64,000 nucleotides of DNA. Source: Rhodanobacteraceae bacterium. GTDB lineage: Bacteria; Pseudomonadota; Gammaproteobacteria; Xanthomonadales; SZUA-5. The notes below the pieces were generated by a model. It was not told the DNA's origin. It worked only from the letters and a program-made list of their open reading frames with translations, and searched no databases. The position numbers and the translations under genes were made by a program. The stretch lies in contig JADJPR010000010.1 in assembly GCA_016713135.1 (NCBI GenBank), positions 174,239 to 238,238 on the forward strand. The letters run 5' to 3'. This document shows positions 38,179 through 48,311 of the stretch, piece after piece; positions within the stretch are counted from its first letter, which is position 1; every line of letters starts with the position of its first letter.

Positions 38179-38871
38179 ATGCAACCCCTCCTCACCCGCC
38201 TCACCGCCACCCTGGACGACCAGGTCCTGAGCACCGAGGAAAAGCACGCGCTGCAGGCGCATCTGCGTGAGCGGCCGCTGCGGCCGGACCAGCTGCGCCA
38301 GTTGCGCAACCACGCCTTCGACCTGGTGATGGAGCGGGTACGCGGGCTGGAGAGTGGGGTTGCGATGCCGGCGCTGGTGAAGTGGCTGGCGGACATGGTC
38401 AAACTGCTCGACCAGTCGCTGCAGCAGGAGCCGGTCGAGACCGAGGTCTGGTTCAGTCCCGGCGACCAGTGCCGCGACGCGGTGATCAGTCATCTCGATG
38501 GTGCCCGGCGGCGCGCCGACATCTGCGTGTTCACCATCGCCGATGACGAGATCACCGATGCGATCCTCGCCGCGCACCGCCGCCGGGTGCAGCTGCGGGT
38601 GATCAGCGACGACGACAAGCGGCACGATTCCGGCAGCGACATCGAACGCCTGCGCAGCGCCGGCGTGGCGATCGCGCTCGACGACACCGCGGCGCACATG
38701 CACCACAAGTTCGCGCTGTTCGACGGCCGCTGGCTGCTCAACGGCAGCTTCAACTGGACCCGTAGCGCGAGCAGCGCAAACGAGGAGAACCTGGTCGCTA
38801 CCAATGATCCGGAGCAGCTGCGCCATTTTGGTGACCAGTTCGACGCGCTGTGGGCGAGGTTCGCCGGATAG
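38179..38871 (+). CDS. Phospholipase D-like (Nuc/cardiolipin hydrolase-type) protein
   Basis: 230 residues without a signal peptide. After a ~75-residue helical N-terminus comes a single PLD domain: VETEVWFSPGDQCRDAVISH, then the HxK(x)4D motif in MHHKFALFDGRWLLNGSFNW (His, Lys, Asp, and the downstream GSxN). One motif per chain implies a dimer, as in bacterial Nuc and the mitochondrial PLD6/Zucchini group. Activity could be phosphodiesterase on nucleic acid or lipid. The helical N-terminus is not part of Nuc and may regulate it. It stands alone. Confidence 0.82.
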   Translation: MQPLLTRLTATLDDQVLSTEEKHALQAHLRERPLRPDQLRQLRNHAFDLVMERVRGLESGVAMPALVKWLADMVKLLDQSLQQEPVETEVWFSPGDQCRDAVISHLDGARRRADICVFTIADDEITDAILAAHRRRVQLRVISDDDKRHDSGSDIERLRSAGVAIALDDTAAHMHHKFALFDGRWLLNGSFNWTRSASSANEENLVATNDPEQLRHFGDQFDALWARFAG

Positions 38872-38972
38872 GCGCGCCGCCATCCCGGGGCCCGAAGAGA
38901 GGCCGCTACCGATGCGCGAACCAGCGCGCCGGCAGGGCCGGGGCTCCCTCGGGTCTGCATCCGGGTACCGCG

Positions 38973-41900
38973 CTACTCGAATCCGTCCGCAAACAGGTTT
39001 TCCGGCAGCGGTGCCACCAGGCAATTGGAGATCTCGCTGGTCGAGCCGGATGGCGATGTCGCGGTTGCGGTGATGAACCCGGGCAGCGGGAGCTCGTCGA
39101 GCACGACGCTGAAGTTTTCGGAGTTGCTCGTGAAGGGCGCTTCGATCGATTCGATGAACTTCTCGCCGCGCCGGCCGCCCAGGGCGCCGCCGCTGTCGCT
39201 GCACGACTGGCTGCGATAAAAGGCCAGGCGATACACTACGGGCGTCGCGATGCCGGTAGGTACATCGAGCACGCCATCGATCGTGATGCTCGAATCACCG
39301 GCCGATCCACTGGTCAGTAGCGGCGTGTTCTGGCCTTCGTTGGCGCCCGTATCGACGTCGTTCAAATCGTTTGGGTTGATGCCGTTCGGGTTGCCCGTGT
39401 CGCTGAGATCGATCGCCGTCGTCCCGGTCTGACCGAGAAAGCGGTTGCCGAAAAGTTGGTTGCGGTCACTGTTGCTGCCACTCACGAAGATCGACACGCT
39501 GCCGCCCGTGAAGTCGTTGCGCACATTGCCGCCGATGGCCACATCGCTGACGTTGACCAGTTCCACGCCGCGCTCGTTCGACGCGGAGTGGAGCGATCGG
39601 GTGTGAGACCAAACAGGTTGGAGGCGGCGGTGCTGCCTGCGCCCGCGCTGCCGCCGATCCGTACGCCGGCCTGCGTGTAGCCGCCGATGACATTGCGGTC
39701 GGCCAGGTTGCCGCCAAGCTGCAGCACGCTATTGCTGGCGAGAATGCCAATGCTGCCACCGACGCCGGCACCATCGGTATGGAAGCCGATCCAGTTGCCG
39801 CGCACGCGCAGGGTGCCGGTCGCGCTACAGTTGCCGGCGTCGTTGGCCTGGGTGGCGATGGTCGCGCTGTTGCCGCCATGGATTGCGAGGCCGCGGACCT
39901 CGACCAGTTCGCTGGTGCAGATCCGCAGGGCGTGGCTGAACCCAGTCGCGGCGAGTTCGATCTTGAGCACTGCATCGGAGGCCAGCCCGGCGGCGTTCGG
40001 CACCGCGCCCAGCTGGGTGTAGCCGTCGATGGTGGTTGCGCTGGTGATCGGTGGCAGCAGCGCGGCAAGTCCGATCAGGTGCGGTCCATCGCCAGGGATC
40101 GCGAAGCGGATGGTGTCGGCGCCGGCCTGGGCGTTCGCCAGTTGGATCGCTTCTCGCAGGGTACAGGTATTGCTGTCGCCGCCTGGGTGCAGCCGCCGTC
40201 GGTAACCGCGCTGTCCTGCGCGCTGTCGACCGCGATCCCGGGCGGCGGATCGTTTGCGGCGATGCATGGACCCATCTCGCTGGTGCCGTCGGCGCGCGTG
40301 ACCGTAGACGTGATCTGCTCGAACTGAACCAGGTCAACATCGCTGATCAGCGTCCGATCGAAGCTGTTGCCGACCAGGGAGAAGCTGCCGAGGTAGTGCT
40401 CGCCGGGCCCGTGTCCGCCGGGCAGGCAGTTGTCGGACGCGTACAGCGAAACCGAGGAGGTTTCGAAGCCCACTGCCGGCGAGTCGAAGCTGCCGACTAC
40501 GCGCAGGCCGCTGTCGGTTCGCTCGGCGAGCGTCAGCAGCGGGAAGTTCTGTAGCCCGTTCGGGCCGGTGTCGCCGTCGCCGGGATCGTTCGGCGTCTGG
40601 CCGTCGAGGCCAAGGTCGATCGGAATCAGGTTGCTGCCGCGGAAGCTGTTCGCGGCGAGCACATTGCCCAAGCCCGCGCTGGAGAGCAACTGAATGTGGG
40701 CGGAGTTGAAGCGGAACTGGTTGGGTGCGGCCTCGCTGCCGACGACCACGGCCGTGGCACCGCCGCTCATCAGCAGGCCGCTGCCGTTGGGGCGCGCCAA
40801 GGTGCCGCTGCGGTCGCTGCCGATCAGGTTGCCGAGCACCTGGCTCTCAAGCACATTGACCCCGGACAGGCTGATCGCCGTGGTGTTCGAAGCGATCACG
40901 TTCCGGTCAGCAGGCGCCTCGCCGCCGATCTGCAGGCGCACCCCGGAACTGTTGATGCCGCGGGTGTTGCCAGCAGCGGTCGCGCCGTCGGTGGCCAGGC
41001 CGATGAAGTTGCCGGCGATGCGGCTGTCGGCGCCGCCGCAGCCGTTGAAGGCATTCGTGAATCGCGTCAACGACAGCCCGCGCACTTCGATCGCGCTGTT
41101 GCACAGGTTGAAGGCCGTCGAGTTGGTGCCCGCATTGACGCCGTCGATGCGAATGCGCAACACGGCATTGCTCGCCTCCGGATCGCTGTTGGCAACGCTG
41201 CCGGGCTGGGTGTAGCCGTCGATGGTGACGCCGCGGTTCACCGCGGGCAACGACGAAGTCGGCTGGATCAGGATCTCGCTGCCGCCGGCCAGCGGCGGTA
41301 CCGCGAAATGGATGCTGCGCAGGCCGGTGCCAGTGAAATTGTTGGAGTCGATGATCGCGTCACGCAGCGAGCAGTGGGCGGCATTGCAGCTGCCGTCGGC
41401 GACATCGTCGGTGGTGTTGACGACCAGCGGCGGCGGATCGAGCGGGAAACAGGCGGAGAACTCGCTGGTGCCGACAGCGCTGCGGGAGGCGGTCAGCGTG
41501 ATCACCGTGCCGGCGGGCAAGGTGTCGCTGGTGACCTGGGTATAGGTGAAGTTCTCGGAGGTCGAGGAGAAGTTGCGCGTCTGCACGCCAAGAAAGCGCT
41601 CGCCATCGCCGTTTCCGCCCGGGTGGCAGGCGCTGCTGGCATAGCTGCGGATCTGGTAGCCGATCGATCCGGGATGGCCGACATCCAGCGTGCCCGAGAG
41701 CGACACGCCGGTCGGTACGCGTTGCGCGGCGGTGATCACCGGAAAGTTCTGCAAATCGTTTGGACCCGTGTCGAGATCGTTGACGTCGTTGGGCGTCACG
41801 CCGTTGCCGCCCAGATCGATGCCCAGCGTGTCGCTCTGGCCAATCTCGACGCCGGCCAGCACGATCCCGCGCGCGCTGTTGGAGATCGAGACGCCGCGCG

Positions 41901-42714
41901 TGTAGTGGCGGATGCGGTTGCTCGCGAGGTTGCCGAGGGTGATTCCGGTGGTGTCGACGATGCCGATCGCATCCGAACCGCCGAAGTCGCCGCTGCCGTC
42001 GCGGCCGGTGCCGAACAGGTTTCCATCGATGCTCGAGCCATTTGCGCCGGTGCTGTTGAGGATGACCCCCGCGCCGGAGCCGGCGATTACATTGCGGTCG
42101 GCGGCGGCGCTGCTGCCGAGCGCCAGCGGCGCGCGTGCGATCACACCGGTGGTGTTGCCGGGCGCGCTGTTGCCGGGCGTGGTCAGTCCAATGAAGTTGC
42201 CATGCACGGAAGTATTGCTCGCGGTGCAGAAGGAACTGGCGCTGTTGAACCCGACGGCAATCCCGCGCACGAATTGCGTGATCGACAGCCCGCGGATGCT
42301 GACATCAGCTGCGCAAACCGCCAGGCCCACCGAGTTGGCCCCGGCATTCACGCCGTCCAAACGGATGCGCAGCACCGCGTTGCTGATCACGGCGTCGTCG
42401 TTGATCCGGGTACCTCCCTGCGAATAGCCGTTGATCGTCAGCGGCGCCGTGATGTTCGGCAGCGAGTTGGCCGGCTGGATCAGGATTTCGCCACGGATCG
42501 GGACCTGGATCGCGAAGTTGATGGTATCCGCCGCCGGCGTCGCGTTCGCGGCGTTGATCGCCTGGCGCAGGGTGCAGGTACTGCCGCAAGTGCTGCCGGA
42601 AGTGTCCGCGCTGCTGGTCACGATGAAGGTGGCCGCAGGCAGCGCCGCAGGCGCCAGGCAGAAGGCGAAGGCCAGCAGTGGCAGCAGACGGCGGGTGCGG
42701 GCGCCGCCGTTCAT
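38973..42714 (-). CDS. Giant secreted CSLREA-domain beta-helix protein, frame-disrupted twice
   Basis: Signal peptide at the ATG 42714 (RRLLPLLAFAFCLAPAALPA). Three CSLREA modules (TCTLRQAINAANATPAADTI, HCSLRDAIIDSN, TCTLREAIQLANAQAGADTI), each followed by NGYSQ/DGYTQ and right-handed parallel beta-helix turns (GNFIGLTTPGNSAPG, GNLIGSDRSGTLA). The reading frame shifts near 40178-40182 (before TCTLREA) and at about 39590 (ERGVELVNVSDVAIGG begins the last frame); one added base at each restores a ~1247-residue protein ending LFADGFE. Beta-helix surface proteins often bind carbohydrates or mediate adhesion; no enzymatic residue was seen. Confidence 0.82.
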
Positions 42715-43076
42715 GCCACTTCTCCGCTCAGAATGGTCGACAGTGGCCGCCGAGACGCAGGCGTCGGTCGGTGTCCAGGTTTCGGGGGGGGCCTGCAAGA
42801 GGCGTCGGACGATGGCTGCAGGGTGCACGAGCAGACTCCAGTGGTCGCGGTGGCTGCACTTTGCGCGTACCTGAATCAGTGGGTTTGACCCCAGGTTGCC
42901 TCTGTTTGACTTGCCGTTGCAGGTCCGCAACTTGCTGTTTTGGCGCGCCTTGGCGGGTCCGATGCAGCCCCCCGGTCCCTTGCCCGGCATTCCGCCGGCT
43001 GACCGTGCGAATGGTCCCGCCTTGCGCCCTCCACCCTCCGCTGCAAGACTCCGCGCTCGCTGAACAGAGCAATCCC
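42715..43076. other. Divergent intergenic region
   Basis: 362 bp between the beta-helix gene (-) and the protease module (+), so it should hold promoters for both. GGAG lies upstream of the 42714 start. I see no repeat, hairpin or gene. Confidence 0.5.
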
Positions 43077-44252
43077 ATGTCGATCGCTTCCATCCTGTGC
43101 CCGCCGCCGATCCGCAAGCGCCTGACCGTGGCGCCGCGCGACTACGCCCGGCGCGACCGCGCAGTCGAGCTGCACGAAGCCGGCGAGTACCTGCCGGCGA
43201 TCCACGAAACCCTGGCCTACCTGCTGCCGGCGGTGACCATCCCGGACCTGGCGCGCGAGCCGCTGTGCTTCGTGCAGGGCACCGCGCGGGTGCGCGTCAA
43301 GCTGGACGAGGACCGCCTGAGCATCAGCACCGCGCTGATGGCGCTGAAGCCGGACGGACAGAGCACCGCGGCGCTGCGCTATGCGCTGACGCGGCTGTCC
43401 GCGACCGGCCAGCTGTTCCAGCCGCGCCTGCACGGCGATACCCTGTCGCTGGAGTTCTGCGACCGACTGTCGCTGCTGCACCCGCTGAAACTGGTCGAGG
43501 TGCTGCAGCGGCTGCCCACCGAGGCCGACAGCAACGATGCCTGGCTGCAGCAGCGCTTCGGTGTCGAAAGCCCGGACCGCGAGCCGGTTGCGGTGCTGGA
43601 CGACGCCGAGTGGGCGCAGGCGCAGACCATCTGGAACGCGCACTGGAGCGCGATGGACGAGCTGATGCTGGAGTCGCGCCGGCGCCGCTCGGTACGCTTC
43701 CTCGATGCGCTCGGCTCCTGCGCGGCCAACCAGATCCGCTACACCTTGCCGCTGCACGGTCCGGTGCGCGCCGACCTCAACGAGGCCGCCGACACCTTCA
43801 CCGACAAGGACGAGAACCCGAACAAGCGCGACGCGGCGCTGGCCAAGTGCATCAAGGAGATGCGCCAGGTGCCGATGGACGCGCTACGCCAGTGCCTGGG
43901 TCACGCCAGCTACGCGATCAACCCGCTGCACGAGGGCACGCCCTCGCTGCTGACCTCGATGCTCGGCGCCGGCCAGCGCATGCAGAGCACCGGCGAGATG
44001 CGCGCCGCCGGCCGTTACCTGGAGGCTGCGCTGGAACTGATCGCCGACTACCTTTACCTGCTGGCCGACCACACCTGGCCGGAAGATGTGGACGCCGCGC
44101 TGCGCAGCGGGCTGGAGCTGGCCTCCGGCAAGCCCTGGCGCGAGGCCGCGGATGCCCTGTGGAACCACGCCAACCTGACTGCCCGCGTCTACGGCAGCCA
44201 TGGCGAGCGCGAGCGCGACGACGAAGACGGCGAGGTGGAATATGGCGAATGA
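43077..44252 (+). CDS. Uncharacterised helical protein paired with a trypsin-like protease
   Basis: 391 residues, no signal peptide. The middle (~60-175) has mixed strands (REPLCFVQGTARVRVKLDED, LHGDTLSLEFCDRLSLLHPL), and the C-terminal half is helical with ALAKCIKEMRQVPMDALRQC and GRYLEAALELIADYLYLLAD, ending in an acidic tail (ERERDDEDGEVEYGE). No family was recognised. It overlaps the downstream protease gene by 11 bp, so the two are probably co-expressed at fixed ratio. A regulator or substrate of the protease is a reasonable guess from the coupling only. Confidence 0.6.
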   Translation: MSIASILCPPPIRKRLTVAPRDYARRDRAVELHEAGEYLPAIHETLAYLLPAVTIPDLAREPLCFVQGTARVRVKLDEDRLSISTALMALKPDGQSTAALRYALTRLSATGQLFQPRLHGDTLSLEFCDRLSLLHPLKLVEVLQRLPTEADSNDAWLQQRFGVESPDREPVAVLDDAEWAQAQTIWNAHWSAMDELMLESRRRRSVRFLDALGSCAANQIRYTLPLHGPVRADLNEAADTFTDKDENPNKRDAALAKCIKEMRQVPMDALRQCLGHASYAINPLHEGTPSLLTSMLGAGQRMQSTGEMRAAGRYLEAALELIADYLYLLADHTWPEDVDAALRSGLELASGKPWREAADALWNHANLTARVYGSHGERERDDEDGEVEYGE

Positions 44253-45381
44253 TCCGGTCCACTCGCTCGAGGACATCGAGCGCCTCGGCGTCTACCAGGT
44301 CTACACCGGCACCGGCACCGGCTCGGGCTTCCTGATCGACCAGACGCATTTGCTGACCAACTGCCACGTGGTCCAGCCCTATCGCGAAGTCGCCATCGAG
44401 ATGCGCGACAAGAGCCGCATCATCGGCCGCGTGCGCCGGGTGCACCCGCACCGCGACCTGGCCATCGTCGAGCTGTCGCGCGCGGTGGACGGCGAGGTGC
44501 TGGCGCTGAGCGATGGCGAGCAGCTGCGCACCAAGCAGCCGGTGCACATCCTCGGTTTCCCGGTCGGCCTGCCGCTGTCGCTGACCGAGGGCGTGATCTC
44601 GCATGTGCGCCAGTTGCTGGACGAACAGTACTTCCTGCAGACGGATGCAGCGATCAACCCCGGCAACTCCGGCGGCCCGATGCTGGACGACCAGCGCCGG
44701 ATCATCGCGGTCACCACCTGCAAGCTCAACGCGGCGGACGCCGTGGGCTTCGGCATTCCGGTGGCCGATGTGCGCCAGTTCATCGACGAGTTTCGCGCGC
44801 AGCAGGTGGATTTCGGCGTGCAGTGCCCCACCTGCCAGGAACTGATCGACCGCGCGGTGCGCTACTGCCCGAGTTGCGGCTCGGACCTGGAGACCCACCA
44901 CGATTTCGGCGAGTACTTCGAGACCCCCGAGCTGCACCCGCTGAGCGCCTTCGTGGAAAGCGCGCTGGCCGCGTCGAACATCGACCCGGTGCTCGCTCGC
45001 CACGGCAGCCACAACTGGTCCTTCCACGTGGGCAGCGCGCCGGTGAAGATCTGGGCCTGCTGCTCGGAGCACCTGAACTTCTCCTCGCCGATGGCGCAGA
45101 CCCCCGGCAAGGGCCTGGACGAGCTGTTCCGTTACCTGCTCAGCGCCGAACACGCGCCGTATGCCTTCGACCTTGTTGGCAGCACCGTGCGCCTGAACCT
45201 GGTGGTGCACATCTCGGACGTCTTCGCGCCCAGCGAGCACGCGCACCTGGTCGAGCGCGTGCGTGGCTTCATCGCCAAGGCGGATGCCACGGACAACCTG
45301 CTGATCCGCGAATACGGTTGCCAGCCGGCGCCCGAGACCCAGATGGACGTGCTCAAGGGGGAGCACGGGGGCGAAGGGTAA
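44242..45381 (+). CDS. Trypsin-like (DegP-type) serine protease with zinc ribbon and YbjN-like domain
   Basis: 379 residues, apparently cytoplasmic as there is no signal peptide. The protease domain shows LLTNCHVV (His), HRDLAIVEL (Asp) and INPGNSGGPML (Ser), as in S1C/HtrA proteases. Residues ~193-215 form a zinc ribbon (CPTCQELIDRAVRYCPSCGSDL). The C-terminal ~150 residues (SALAASNIDPVLARHGSHNW, SAPVKIWACCSEHLNFSSP, GKGLDELFRYLLS) resemble a YbjN/type-III-chaperone-like domain. No PDZ domain. The Zn ribbon plus YbjN fusion is unusual. It is coupled to the upstream unknown gene and could be part of a stress or defence module; that is inference. Confidence 0.75.
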   Translation: MANDPVHSLEDIERLGVYQVYTGTGTGSGFLIDQTHLLTNCHVVQPYREVAIEMRDKSRIIGRVRRVHPHRDLAIVELSRAVDGEVLALSDGEQLRTKQPVHILGFPVGLPLSLTEGVISHVRQLLDEQYFLQTDAAINPGNSGGPMLDDQRRIIAVTTCKLNAADAVGFGIPVADVRQFIDEFRAQQVDFGVQCPTCQELIDRAVRYCPSCGSDLETHHDFGEYFETPELHPLSAFVESALAASNIDPVLARHGSHNWSFHVGSAPVKIWACCSEHLNFSSPMAQTPGKGLDELFRYLLSAEHAPYAFDLVGSTVRLNLVVHISDVFAPSEHAHLVERVRGFIAKADATDNLLIREYGCQPAPETQMDVLKGEHGGEG

Positions 45382-45539
45382 GACCTGGTGTTGGTTGTTG
45401 GTGTTGCCAGGAGCAGTCTCGTGCGCAGGCCGCGCAGGCCCGTGTCTGCGCAGGCCGGTGTATCGCGCAGCGATTCAGTGCGCCCTCGGGCTCCTGGTTC
45501 CCACCCACACCGGCAACCCGCACCAGCACCCGCCGTCAA

Positions 45540-47828
45540 CTACTCGAAACCGTCCGCGAACAACCCGTCGGGAACGCTCTCGAAACCGTCGTCGAACAGC
45601 GCATCCACGGGTGCGCGGCAGTTGTAACAGACCAGCGCGAAGTCCTGGCGCGGGGTGACGGGAACGTAGGGGCTGAGTGCGTCGGCGGCGATGGTCGCTG
45701 CGAGCACCCGCAGTTGGACGCTGCCGCCCGCGTGTTGCTCCGGGCTGAGGAAAACGCCTTCGAGGTTGTTCTTGCTGTCGGCGCTGCCGCCCTCGGCCGA
45801 GTATCCGCTGGCCGCGTCGATCACATTGCCGCGCCAGATGGTCGTGCCCACCTGTGCGCTCAAGTCCAGATCGTTGGTCCAGGATGGTGTGCTGCCGCCG
45901 GTGCCGGGGCCGGGAGCATCGGTCCAGGCCAGCATGACGCGTACCGGCTTCTGTGGATCGTCCACTTCGAGGCTCACGCTGAAATCGTCGCCGCTGTTGG
46001 CGAGCACCGTCTCTTGGTCGTGCAGCCACACATCGACGCCAGGGTTCAGCACCGCATCCAGGTCGATTCGACCCCAGCCCGAGAAACGATTGGGACGCTG
46101 TGGCATCACGCCGCCGTCCGCGTCCAGGCGTCCGGTCAGGTTGGTCGCCACCGCGGAGAAGACCGCCTTGATCAGGGCCGGGCTCGGCTCCTGGCGATGG
46201 ATGTTGCGGTATCGCTCCCAGTACAGCGCGCTCGCCCCGGCCAAAAGCGGCGAGGCCATGCTGGTGCCGCAAAGCGGTCCGAAGGAGCTGTCGCCGTTGC
46301 CCAGGGTGCTGTCGGTGGAACAACCCGGCGCCACGATGTGGGGCACGATGCGGCCGTCACAAGCTGGGCCGTGCGCACTGTTGGCGGACACATCGAACAG
46401 GGCGCCGGCCTGCGTGCTGCCGCTCAGCAGCCGAGTGGAGCCGACCGCGAACAGGTTTTTCGCTTCGTCCGGAGAGCCCAGCGAACTCGGCGCGCACTCC
46501 CCCGCGAGGCGGTCGCCATTGCCGTTCATGATCGACCAGACCGTCAGGATCGGCTGATTGCCCGGGACGCTGGCATCGCCATCGCGCACGATCATGTCGA
46601 CCTGCATGGTCGGTATGTCGTAACCCTGCGGCGTGCTGGCCGGCCCCCAGGAGTTGTTTGCGAGTTGCGCGCCGCTCGCCACCGAGTCCTTGTAGATGCT
46701 CAACATGCCGTTGGCAACCATGCCGCCCGCGCCAGCGCCGAGGAAGGGTCCGTAGCGCTGCTGCACCAGGCTGGCGCCAGGCGCCACGCCCTGACCGCGC
46801 AGGAAACCGCCAGCATCCAGCGCCCCGGAGCTGCCGCGGCCTGCCACCGCGCCAGCCACGTGGCTGCCATGGTTGTCATTGAAGGCGACGCAGCTCCCGT
46901 TGGTGCCGGTACACGGCACCATCGCCGCGGCAAGATCCACATGCGTGGTGCGGATCCCGCCATCGACAATCGCGACAACCACACCTGCGCCGGTCAGTCC
47001 GGTGGGTCCCAGCCAGGCCTGGTAGCCGGGAAACACGATCTGGCTGCCGTTGTAGTTGCCGACGATCGCCTGGTTGCTCATCTCGCTGCGCGGACCGCCA
47101 TCGGTGGCAATCCGCTGCAGGGTGTAGACGCCGGGCGTGCCGGCCGCGCTGAGCAGCGCGGCACCCGCCAGGTCCAGTTCCAGCAAGCGCAGGTCCGGAG
47201 TGAACGCATGCTGCTGGATACGCTGCGCGCCACTGGCGACGAGTGCGGCAATCACCGAGTCCGCGCTGGCGGCATCGATCAGGCCCATCGTCCGCACCGG
47301 CGCTGGATCCAGTCCGCGGCTCTGTGGCGGCACCCGCTGCGCAGGCAGCAGCGCGCCGGTCCAGCGGATGCTGGCGCTGCGCCCGCGCAGGCCTTCGAGC
47401 TGCGCTGCCGTCGCCCATACGATGTAGCTGAACGGCGCAAGATAGTGCACCGGGCGCACCCCAGCGGCGCGCAGTGTGTCCAGGTCTTCCGCTCGTGGCG
47501 GGCCATGCAGCTGCACCAGACGGAAGTCCGGCCCGGTCGTGGGCCGGGGGCTGCAGCCAGGGATCGCTGCTGGCAGGTCCGGCCGGCGGGTCGATGCGCA
47601 GCCCGTCGATGCTCAGTGCATGCGGATTGGCCAGGCGCAGTGCAAGCGTGCCCGCAGGCAACGAGCGCCCGGCCGAGGCCGGCATCCACACGAAACCGCC
47701 GTAGTCGATCGCCTGCGGCGGCAGCGCCGCGCGCAGTTCGGGCGTCGGCCGGTCGATCCGCAGCCAGTCCTCTGCCATCGCAGGGCAGCGCAGATCAGCG
47801 CGGAGAGGCAGGCAAACAAACGCTTCAT
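45540..47828 (-). CDS. Secreted subtilisin-family (S8) protease, frame-disrupted twice
   Basis: Catalytic blocks are VVVAIVDGGIRTTHVDL (Asp), NDNHGSHVAGAVAG (His) and LCGTSMASPLLAGASALYWE (Ser), with the oxyanion Asn in LANNSWGPAS. The C-terminal ~180 residues form a P/pre-peptidase-like beta domain and the tail reads ALFDDGFESVPDGLFADGFE, a duplicated DGFE motif. The signal peptide (MKRLFACLSALICAAL, ATG at 47828) and the inhibitor-like N-terminal segment (MAEDWLRIDRPTPELRAALP) lie in other frames. A missing base near 47780 and an extra C in the G5 run at 47546-47550 would restore one ~760-residue exported protease. Confidence 0.85.
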
Positions 47829-47948
47829 CGAAAAGTCACAGCGCGGCAAGCGACAAGGCGCCAAGCATAGCCGCTGGTCGGGCGACCAAGGTCAACGAGC
47901 GTTGCGCAGGCGGTCGATTCGCTCGGCACATGCGGCCGCCGTCGACGA

Positions 47949-48178
47949 CCTGCGAGAGTCCCGGTCACCCCTGCCGGTGCGCTCATTTGCGAATCGAACT
48001 GGAGGACACGAGGGCACGAGGGCACGAGGGCCCGGAGCGCCGAGGAGCCGAGCTCGGTGGGAAAGCAACGAGCGCCTTTGCGTGCGACAGGGCGGGACGC
48101 GGGGGGCCTTTCTCGTGCCCCTCTTGCCCTCCGGATTTTTCCTTATCAAATCAATGTACAACGGATTCTTCGGTGAAG
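47949..48178 (-). repeat. Inverted-repeat element E3 with conserved ends (reverse orientation)
   Basis: Read on the minus strand: left end CACCGAAGAATCCGTTGTAC then CATTGATTTGATAAGG, arms of GGGCAAGAGGGGCACGAG and CTCGTGCCCTCGTGCCCTCG, then right end AGTTCGATTCGCAAATGAGC and ACCGGGACTCTCGCAG. Both ends match E2 at 6574-6755, although the internal spacer differs. It accounts for most of the 483-bp gap. Confidence 0.7.
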
Positions 48179-48311
48179 GCGGCTTCAGCTGCGATTCTTC
48201 CCGGCCACCGCGAGGATCGCCGACGCTGTCGGCTGCGAAGACTTGCGTGACTCCACACAGCGCGCCGCGCGGGTTAAGGTATCGGCGACTACGCCGAACA
48301 GCCCGCCCGCC

